Part shown: positions 49,990 through 55,790 of the stretch, in pieces
Position numbering within the stretch: position 1 is the first letter of the stretch
How the letters are laid out: every line of letters starts with the position of its first letter
DNA from: CAZMUN01 sp964569815
GTDB lineage: Archaea; Iainarchaeota; Iainarchaeia; Iainarchaeales; GCA-2688035
Assembly: GCA_964569815.1 (NCBI GenBank)
Contig: CAZMUN010000004.1
Location: 1-55,790 of the forward strand
Reading direction: 5' to 3'
DNA: 55,790 nucleotides
Notes under the pieces: model-generated
Databases searched by the model: none
Told to the model about the DNA's origin: nothing
What the model saw: the letters and a program-made list of their open reading frames with translations, nothing else
Translations under genes and position numbers: made by a program

Positions 49990-51252
49990 ATGGAGCCAAA
50001 CTATGAAATGCATTTGAGTGCCTTGGAAAAATATGATCCGCGTTTGTTTGAGGCAATTGTTTCTGAAAAGGAAAGGCAGATGGACGGCATTGAGCTCATT
50101 CCGTCAGAAAACCTGGTGAGCCAGGCGGTTTTGGAGGCAATGGGCTCTGTTCCAAACAACAAGTACTCGGAAGGATACCCTGGAAAGCGCTATTATGGCG
50201 GCAACGAGGTCATTGACGTAATAGAAAACCTTGCAATAGCTCGCTTGAAAAAGCTTTTCAATGCAGAGCATGCCAATGTTCAGCCTTTGTCAGGAAGCCC
50301 TGCGAACATGGCTGCATACTATGCCACAATGTCGGTTGGCGACACTTTCATGGGAATGAAGTTAACCGAGGGCGGGCATTTGACGCACGGCCATCCGGTC
50401 AACTTTTCAGGAAAGCTTTACAAGTGCGTGCAGTACGGTGTTTCAAAGGAATCCGAAACCTTGGACTATGATGCAATCCTAAAGCAGGCCCGCGAGGCAA
50501 AGCCAAAGCTTATTTTAAGCGGCTACACCGCTTACCCGCGGGAAATTGACTTCAAGAGGTTTCGTGAGATTTGCGACGATGTTGGAGCAGTCTGCATGGC
50601 TGACATTTCCCACATCGGCGGGCTTTGCGCTGCAGGCGTTCACGAAAACCCTGTTCCCTATTTTGACATCGTTACCACTACAACCCACAAGACTTTGCGC
50701 GGCCCAAGGTCGGCTGCCATAATGTGCAAGCAGGGTTTTGCTGAAAAGATAGACAAAGCCGTTTTTCCTGGTTTGCAGGGCGGGCCGCACGAACACATAA
50801 TTGCTGCAAAGGCAGTGTCCTTCAAAGAAGCCTTGGAGCCCTCCTTTAAGGACTACGCTTCGCAGGTTGTGAAAAATGCACGCGCTTTGGCTGAAGAGCT
50901 AATGGCTTCCGGCTTAAAGCTTGTAAGCAACGGCACAGACAACCACCTAATGCTGGTCGATGTTTTCAAAAGCAAAAAGCTTACAGGAAAGCAGGCCGAG
51001 CACGCTTTAGAGCTTGCAGGAATCTACTGCAACAAGAACACGATTCCGTTTGATGAGAGAACGCCCTGGGACCCTTCCGGAATAAGGATTGGAACCCCTG
51101 TTCTTACAACGCGGGGAATGAAGGAATCTGAAATGAAGCAGGTTGGACAGTTCATTTCCAAGGCCTTGGACAGCCATGGCAGTGAAACAGACCTTTCCAA
51201 ACTAAAGCAAGAGGTAAAGGAATTCTGTTCCGAGTTCCCTTTCTACAAATGA
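49990..51252 (+). CDS. glyA: Serine hydroxymethyltransferase
   Basis: Interconverts serine and glycine with a folate carrier. GIELIPSENLVSQAVLEAMGS, NKYSEGYPGKRYYGGNEVID, ADISHIGGL, TTTTHKTLRGPRSAAIM (PLP-Lys in THK) and PFDERTPWDPSGIRIGTPVLTTRGM mark the family. 420 residues from the ATG at 49990. The promoter is likely CCTTTTTTAATTAG near 49932-49945. Ten bases separate it from folD, and both face the convergent lipoate/glycine cleavage genes. Confidence 0.97.
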   Translation: MEPNYEMHLSALEKYDPRLFEAIVSEKERQMDGIELIPSENLVSQAVLEAMGSVPNNKYSEGYPGKRYYGGNEVIDVIENLAIARLKKLFNAEHANVQPLSGSPANMAAYYATMSVGDTFMGMKLTEGGHLTHGHPVNFSGKLYKCVQYGVSKESETLDYDAILKQAREAKPKLILSGYTAYPREIDFKRFREICDDVGAVCMADISHIGGLCAAGVHENPVPYFDIVTTTTHKTLRGPRSAAIMCKQGFAEKIDKAVFPGLQGGPHEHIIAAKAVSFKEALEPSFKDYASQVVKNARALAEELMASGLKLVSNGTDNHLMLVDVFKSKKLTGKQAEHALELAGIYCNKNTIPFDERTPWDPSGIRIGTPVLTTRGMKESEMKQVGQFISKALDSHGSETDLSKLKQEVKEFCSEFPFYK

Positions 51253-51262
51253 GGTCTTAAAA

Positions 51263-52111
51263 TTGCCTGCAAAAATAGTTGACGGCAAAGTCCTTTCCAA
51301 AAAGGTTTTGGAAAAGGCTGAAAAGCTTGCAGGGCTTTTAAAGCAGAAGCACGTTATCCCAAACCTTTCCGTGATTCTTGTCGGAAACGACCCGGCCTCC
51401 GAACTGTATGTAGAGAAAAAAAGGCAGGCTTGCAAATCCCTGGACCTGAACTTTGACCTTTACGAGAAAAAAGAAAACCTTTCAGAAAAAGAGATTCTTT
51501 TGCTTATAACACAGCTAAATTTCCAGAAACACGTTCACGGAATCCTGGTGCAGCTGCCATTGCCAGAAAACATAAACCAAAACAAGGTTTTGAATGCAAT
51601 AACGCCTGTAAAAGACGTTGACGGCTTCACTGCCTTTAACACCGGGCTTCTCGCCCACAACCAGGAAGGCATAGTTTCGTGCACTGCAAAGGGCATCATA
51701 AAGCTCGTTGAATCAACCGGCGTGAAAGTTCCTGGCTCCAATGTCTGCATAGTAAACCACAGCATTGTTGTTGGCAGGCCCTTGGCCCAGCTTTTCCTAA
51801 ACAGGAATGCCACCGTAACCATATGCCATGCCTATACCAAAGACCTTGCCTCTTTCACCAAAAAAGCCGACATTCTTGTTTCAGCAGTTGGAAAGCCAGG
51901 GCTGATAAAAGCAGGCATGGTAAAGCCAGGTGCGGTTGTAATAGATGCAGGGATTGCAAAAAAAGGCGAAAAAACTTTGGGTGACGTGGAATTTGAGGCT
52001 GTTAAAGAGATTGCCGGCTTTATAACGCCTGTTCCAGGCGGAGTTGGCCCTATGACCGTTGCCTGCCTTATCGAAAATCTGGTGACGGTTGCCGCAATGC
52101 AGTCAAAATAG
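51263..52111 (+). CDS. folD: Methylene-THF dehydrogenase/cyclohydrolase
   Basis: Bifunctional one-carbon enzyme converting methylene-THF to formyl-THF, the formyl donor for purines. ILVGNDPASELYVEKKRQAC carries the catalytic YVxxK; HGILVQLPLPENIN, VKDVDGFTAFNTG and VGRPLAQLFLNRNATVTICHAYT and PVPGGVGPMTVACLIENLV follow. 282 residues. Start TTG at 51263 with GAGGT upstream, another TTG start in this genome. Operon with glyA. Confidence 0.96.
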   Translation: MPAKIVDGKVLSKKVLEKAEKLAGLLKQKHVIPNLSVILVGNDPASELYVEKKRQACKSLDLNFDLYEKKENLSEKEILLLITQLNFQKHVHGILVQLPLPENINQNKVLNAITPVKDVDGFTAFNTGLLAHNQEGIVSCTAKGIIKLVESTGVKVPGSNVCIVNHSIVVGRPLAQLFLNRNATVTICHAYTKDLASFTKKADILVSAVGKPGLIKAGMVKPGAVVIDAGIAKKGEKTLGDVEFEAVKEIAGFITPVPGGVGPMTVACLIENLVTVAAMQSK

Positions 52112-52114
52112 CCC

Positions 52115-52867
52115 TTACCTTTTGGAATTCCATTCACTTGTTGAAAACTTTTCTTTTTCCAGCTTTTCTGCAAGAGCCTTTTCTTCCAAAAAAAGCTTTC
52201 CCTTCACAAGCTCTGCTTCAAAGTTTTCCACAAAGCCTTTTTTCATTGCTTCCAAAACTTCCTGAAAGTAGACTGCCCTTCCCGCCTGCTGTTCAACAGA
52301 GGTAACACGCTGTTTCACGCTTTCAATCATTTTGCCCTTCAGCTTTTCGTCCGGAACCTTTAGCAGGGAAAACATTTTTTCCACGTCCACCTTGAGCAAA
52401 ATGGTTCCATGCTGCAGCACTATGCCATTTCGCCTGGTCTGCGCGTTCCCGCTGATTTTTTTCCCGCCAACAACGATATCATTCAAGGGCACAAATTCGG
52501 CTTCCAAGCCAAGCTCTTCAAAACCAAGAACCAGCGAATTGCAAACCCTTGCATAGCTTTCCAGAATATTTTTTGGAACAATTTTTGATTCCTCGGAGCA
52601 AAAAAAGCTGTAAGTTAGCTCTGCATCATGAAAGACTGCGCCGCCGCCAGTAATCCTTCTCACAACATCTACTCCAATCTGCTTGCATTTTTTCAAATCG
52701 ACTTCTTCTTCAATTGCCTGAAAGTAGCCTATTGAAACAGCTGCCGGCTTCCAAGAGTAAAGCCTTAGCGTTGGCCCAACCCGCTTGCAGTTTCGCATTA
52801 TGGCTTCATCCACTGCCATGTTTTTAAATGCCGTGTTTTCCCCTGTTTCAAGAATTCTCAGTTTCAT
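52115..52867 (-). CDS. lplA: Lipoate-protein ligase, N-terminal (catalytic) subunit
   Basis: Activates and attaches lipoate to lipoyl domains such as the glycine cleavage H protein. Biotin/lipoate ligase fold: NMAVDEAIM, RLYSWKPAAVSIGYFQ, VVRRITGGGAVFHDAELTYSF (RRxxGGGxVfHD) and KKISGNAQTRRNG with the catalytic Lys. It lacks the C-terminal domain of bacterial LplA; that is encoded by the overlapping gene just upstream (ATGA overlap), giving the bipartite enzyme known in Thermoplasma. Confidence 0.92.
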   Translation of the reverse strand: MKLRILETGENTAFKNMAVDEAIMRNCKRVGPTLRLYSWKPAAVSIGYFQAIEEEVDLKKCKQIGVDVVRRITGGGAVFHDAELTYSFFCSEESKIVPKNILESYARVCNSLVLGFEELGLEAEFVPLNDIVVGGKKISGNAQTRRNGIVLQHGTILLKVDVEKMFSLLKVPDEKLKGKMIESVKQRVTSVEQQAGRAVYFQEVLEAMKKGFVENFEAELVKGKLFLEEKALAEKLEKEKFSTSEWNSKR

Positions 52868-53145
52868 CCACCCACAGCCATCATTATTGCCTTTGCCAAA
52901 TCTTTGGATTTGAAGCCAAACAACTGAATCGAGTTCTCTTCAACTATTGCCAAAATTTTTTTCTCCAAAACATCTTCCCTTAATTCAACGCCCTTTAAAT
53001 TTTCTTCCAGTGCATCTATCGCTTCCTCCGGGTGAATGAAAAAGTCGCCTGAAACCTTTACTTTTTTTACCTTTCCCTGCCCTGCTTCCAGAGAAACCTT
53101 TACAAGCTTGCCGTTTGGAACCTTATAAACGCTTTGCCCTTTCAT
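52864..53145 (-). CDS. lplB: Lipoate-protein ligase accessory subunit (LplB)
   Basis: A 93-residue protein matching the separate C-terminal domain of archaeal two-part lipoate ligase: KLVKVSLEAGQGKVKKVKVSGDFFIHPEEAIDALEENLKG and a C-terminal FKSKDLAKAIMMAVGG. Required for lipoate adenylation in the bipartite enzyme. It overlaps lplA by four bases and begins 23 bases inside the lipA end, so the three are tightly coupled. Confidence 0.88.
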   Translation of the reverse strand: MKGQSVYKVPNGKLVKVSLEAGQGKVKKVKVSGDFFIHPEEAIDALEENLKGVELREDVLEKKILAIVEENSIQLFGFKSKDLAKAIMMAVGG

Positions 53146-53980
53146 ACATTTCCCCTGCCTTGAAACTGCTTCTAACCAAAGGCCCTGAAAAAACCCCTAA
53201 AAAGCCTTTTTTCATTGCACTCTCTTCATATTCTTTGAAGATCTTCGGCGCAATGTATTCAGCCACTGGCAAATTTTCCTCCGAGGGCTGCAGATACTGC
53301 CCTAATGTCAGCAAGCCAACGCCTGCTTTCCTCAAATCATCCATTGCCTTCAAAACCTCTTTTCTGTTTTCACCTAATCCAAGCATCAAACTGCTTTTTG
53401 TTATAATGCCTGCATCCAATTCTTTGATATTGGCCAGCACTTGCAGTGATTGCCCATAGCTTGCCCTTGCATCCCTTGCCTTTCCCTGCAGCCTTTCCAC
53501 TACCTCGATATTGTGCCCGATTGCATCAGGTTCTGCGCCAACAATTCTCTTCAAGCAGCCTTCTTTGCCTTGAAAGTCCGGAATAAGTGCTTCGACTCTT
53601 GCACCTGTTCTTTTCACTGCCTTGATACATTCAGAAAAATGGCCTGCTCCCAAGTCAGGCAAATCGTCTCTGTCAACTGATGTGAGCACCACGTATGGCA
53701 GCCCAAAGCTCTTTGCCGCTTCAGCAATTTTTTTGGGTTCTTCTTGGTCCGGCTTTTGCCCTTTCTTTGCACTTTCCACGCCGCAAAACCTACAGTTTCT
53801 TGTGCAAACCTTTCCCAAAACCATGAAGGCTGCTGTTCCAGATTCCCAGCACTTTCCCAAATTTGGGCATTTTGCTTCCTCGCACACAGTATGAAGTTTT
53901 CCTGCCCGGAGCTTTTCCTTAACCTGTTTGAATTCTGGTCCTGAGCCAACACGACTTTTCAGCCAGGGCGGTTTCCTCAT
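53123..53980 (-). CDS. lipA: Lipoyl synthase
   Basis: Radical-SAM enzyme that inserts two sulfurs into octanoyl chains on lipoyl domains. CEEAKCPNLGKCWE provides the auxiliary cluster cysteines (C-x4-C-x5-C) and CTRNCRFCGV the CxxxCxxC SAM cluster; LTSVDRDDLPDLGAGHF, GHNIEVVERL, KSSLMLGLGE and LTLGQYLQPS follow. The C-terminal RSSF motif (LVRSSFKAGE) is intact. The ATG at 53980 overlaps the gcvPB stop (ATGA). 285 residues. Confidence 0.95.
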   Translation of the reverse strand: MRKPPWLKSRVGSGPEFKQVKEKLRAGKLHTVCEEAKCPNLGKCWESGTAAFMVLGKVCTRNCRFCGVESAKKGQKPDQEEPKKIAEAAKSFGLPYVVLTSVDRDDLPDLGAGHFSECIKAVKRTGARVEALIPDFQGKEGCLKRIVGAEPDAIGHNIEVVERLQGKARDARASYGQSLQVLANIKELDAGIITKSSLMLGLGENRKEVLKAMDDLRKAGVGLLTLGQYLQPSEENLPVAEYIAPKIFKEYEESAMKKGFLGVFSGPLVRSSFKAGEMYERAKRL

Positions 53981-55314
53981 TTGCTTGGCTTCCATTTCAA
54001 ATCAGGTTCCCTTGCAGCCTTTACTGCATCAAGCCGTTTCACAGGCATTGCATGCGGTGCAGTTTTCACTATCTCGGGGTTTTCTTCGGCTTCTTTTCTT
54101 ATTTTTTCCATGGCTGCTGCAAACTTATCCAAGGTTTCCTTGCTTTCTGTTTCGGTTGGCTCAATCATCATGGCGCCGTGCACTATAAGCGGAAAGTATA
54201 CTGTTGGCGGATGAAACCCGTAGTCTATTAGCCTTTTTGCAACATCGTTTGTGGTAACACCATTGGCAAGCCCTTTGTCGCTTAACACAAATTCATGCAT
54301 GCATGTCCTGTCAAAAGGCAGTTCATAGCTTTTCCTCAGCTTTTCCTTCAAATAGTTTGCGTTGAGGACAGCGCCCTCTGCCGCCTTTTTCAGGCCCTCC
54401 TTTCCCAAAGCCCTCAAATAAGTGTAGGCTTTTACCATTACCCCAAAGTTTCCATAAAAGGACCGAACCTTTCCAATGCTTTTCTTTCCAGAATAATCCA
54501 AGAAATATTTCTCCTGCCTTTTTTCAACCAACGGCCTTGGCAAAAACTCCACCAGATTTTCCACAACGCCAACAGGGCCAGAGCCAGGGCCTCCGCCGCC
54601 GTGCGGCGTGGCAAAGGTTTTATGCAAATTCAAATGCATTAGGTCTATTCCCAAGTCTGCCGGCCTGCATAACCCAAGCAATGCGTTCATGTTTGCTCCG
54701 TCGCCATAAACCAAGCCGCCTTTTTCATGCACTGCCCTGCAAACCTCCTCGATGTTCTGGTCAAACAGCCCCAAAGTATTCGGGTTTGTGGCCATCAATG
54801 CCGCCACGCTTTCATCCATCTTTTTCCTCAAGTCTGCCAAGTCAATGTTTCCCCTTTCATCGGACTTTACCTCGACTGCCTCAAAGCCGCACATGGAAAC
54901 AGAGGCAGGGTTTGTCCCATGGGCTGAATCAGGAACCAAGACCTTTGTTCTGGTCTGGCCCCTGCTTTCAAAAAAGGCTTTTGTTACCATAATGCCTGTG
55001 AGTTCGCCGTGTGCCCCTGCTGCCGGCTGCAAGCTGAACCTTTTAAAGCCGCATATTTCGCAAAGCATTTTTTCCAGCTCGTGCATTAGCTGCAATGCGC
55101 CCTGGACAGTGCTTTCAGGCTGAAGCGGATGAATGCCTTTAAACCCTGGCAAAGAAGCCATTGCCTCGCTTACTTTTGGGTTGTATTTCATTGTGCAGCT
55201 TCCCAAAGGGTAAAAGCCTAAGTCAACGCCAAAATTTCGCCTGCTTAGCTCTGTAAAATGCCTTACAACTTCCACTTCGCTTAAATTTTTTCCCTTTTCA
55301 AACAAGAGCTTCAT
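53977..55314 (-). CDS. gcvPB: Glycine decarboxylase P protein subunit 2
   Basis: PLP-bearing half of the split P protein of the glycine cleavage system. GSCTMKYNPKVSEAMASLPGF, LQPAAGAHGELTGIMV, DSAHGTNPASVSMCGFE, DGANMNALLGLCRPADLGIDLMHLNLHKTFATPHGGGGPGSGPVGV (Lys in LHKTF binds PLP). 445 residues, complete. It overlaps gcvPA by four bases and lipA by four, forming gcvPA-gcvPB-lipA-lplB-lplA. T, H and L proteins are not in the window. Confidence 0.96.
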   Translation of the reverse strand: MKLLFEKGKNLSEVEVVRHFTELSRRNFGVDLGFYPLGSCTMKYNPKVSEAMASLPGFKGIHPLQPESTVQGALQLMHELEKMLCEICGFKRFSLQPAAGAHGELTGIMVTKAFFESRGQTRTKVLVPDSAHGTNPASVSMCGFEAVEVKSDERGNIDLADLRKKMDESVAALMATNPNTLGLFDQNIEEVCRAVHEKGGLVYGDGANMNALLGLCRPADLGIDLMHLNLHKTFATPHGGGGPGSGPVGVVENLVEFLPRPLVEKRQEKYFLDYSGKKSIGKVRSFYGNFGVMVKAYTYLRALGKEGLKKAAEGAVLNANYLKEKLRKSYELPFDRTCMHEFVLSDKGLANGVTTNDVAKRLIDYGFHPPTVYFPLIVHGAMMIEPTETESKETLDKFAAAMEKIRKEAEENPEIVKTAPHAMPVKRLDAVKAAREPDLKWKPSK

Positions 55315-55790
55315 TGCAATGCCTCCAGCTCTTTGGCCAGTTCGTCTATTTCTTTCCTGCTGTTCATTTCAGTTGCCGTCACCAAAAGGCAGTCCTTCAT
55401 TTTCGGGTAGGCCTGCTCTAAGCCATATCCAAAAACAATTCCTTTTTCAAGAAGCCTTTCCTGCAGTTTCCTTGCATCCTTTGCCTTTACCACAAACTCG
55501 TTGAAAAAATCCCGCCCAAACAGGATTTCAAACCCTTTTTCTTCCAGTTTTTGGGCAAGGTATAACGCGTTTTCATGGTTTTCGTTTGCAAGCCGCTTCA
55601 AGCCTTTTTCTCCAAGGCTTGCCAGGTAAACGGTTGCAGCCAGAGCACACAGTGCTTGGTTTGAGCAAATGTTGCTTCCAGCTTTTTCTCGCCTTATGTG
55701 CTGTTCCCTGGCCTGCAGTGTCAAAACAAACCCTTCTTTGCCCTCTGCATCCAATGTTTTGCCTACAAGCCTTCCAGGAATCTGCCTCAT
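55311..55790 (-). CDS. gcvPA: Glycine decarboxylase P protein subunit 1 (partial)
   Basis: Only the C-terminal 159 residues lie in the window; the gene continues beyond its right edge, since the family is about 440 residues. Recognised by RQIPGRLVGKTLDAEGKEGFVLTLQAREQHIRREKAGSNICSNQAL (in parts), a hallmark of GcvP subunit 1. The ATG at the edge is an internal methionine. Overlaps gcvPB by four bases (ATGA). Confidence 0.92.
   Translation of the reverse strand: MRQIPGRLVGKTLDAEGKEGFVLTLQAREQHIRREKAGSNICSNQALCALAATVYLASLGEKGLKRLANENHENALYLAQKLEEKGFEILFGRDFFNEFVVKAKDARKLQERLLEKGIVFGYGLEQAYPKMKDCLLVTATEMNSRKEIDELAKELEALQ

Noticed and set aside
1..55790. CRISPR arrays, rRNA and tRNA genes
   Set aside because: No regularly spaced repeats, no conserved T-loop with matching acceptor and anticodon arms, and no rRNA-like tracts were seen.

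Overview
The window is a densely packed piece of an archaeal chromosome. Archaeal markers are transcription factor B, a 69-residue histone, ribosomal protein S8e, the Hef helicase-nuclease, NucS with a C-terminal PCNA-binding motif, an Lhr-type helicase, a form III RuBisCO, a class III (pilin-type) signal peptide, and many TATA boxes about 25 bases before starts or short leaders. Small neighbouring hypotheticals and the pilin-type peptide (GQAGFEYLITYGW) suggest a DPANN archaeon with unusually complete biosynthesis, possibly Diapherotrites-like; that placement is inference. A 10-N block at 34263-34272 shows the sequence is a scaffold.

Layout. 1-54: right end of an IS200/IS605-type (TnpB) element. 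205-5048: NucS, a CNNM/CorC membrane protein, enolase, a hypothetical, PRPP synthetase. 5235-8410: aminotransferase and GTP-dependent PEP carboxykinase. 8411-8749: gene-free stretch with a predicted structured RNA. 8750-19058: Lhr helicase, membrane protein, ScpB, RNase HII, nucleotidyltransferase, TFB, S8e, a membrane methyltransferase, Hef, histone. 19060-22034 (minus): run from CMP kinase through small unknown genes, a KaiC-like ATPase and a JAMM-like protein. 22105-23943: RuBisCO, small basic protein, MGMT. 23980-27895: leucine-rich leader, short isopropylmalate synthase, leucine dehydrogenase, and a convergent long citramalate/isopropylmalate synthase. 28045-39741: DAHP synthase, purL-purQ-purM, a tandem PP-loop protein, carA-carB. 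39743-44336 (minus): Kef-type antiporter, small basic protein, cysS, pilin/beta-helix surface protein. 44414-48028 (minus): frameshifted gene, purE, 41-residue ORF, purC, purB. 48047-52111: folC, queuosine-type transporter, glyA, folD. 52115-55790 (minus): split glycine decarboxylase P protein, lipoyl synthase and a bipartite lipoate ligase.

Together these genes encode gluconeogenic carbon flow (enolase, PEPCK), PRPP and purine/pyrimidine synthesis, one-carbon/glycine metabolism feeding purines, branched-chain and aromatic amino acid entry steps, and a RuBisCO that probably works in nucleoside monophosphate recycling.

The most notable signal is upstream of leuA: a 27-codon leader ORF ending LALLDLLLLLG, whose last codons overlap a perfect hairpin. 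The hairpin competes with a helix that would mask the leuA ribosome binding site, and the LeuA made has no C-terminal feedback domain. This looks like an archaeal leader-peptide switch. Other items worth checking are a U-rich leader ORF overlapping carA, two structured non-coding RNA elements, a kinase-like gene split by an in-frame TAA, a gene broken at an A10 run, a palindromic TATA box shared by cmk and RuBisCO, and a recurrent GGTG plus T-tract start signal with frequent TTG starts.
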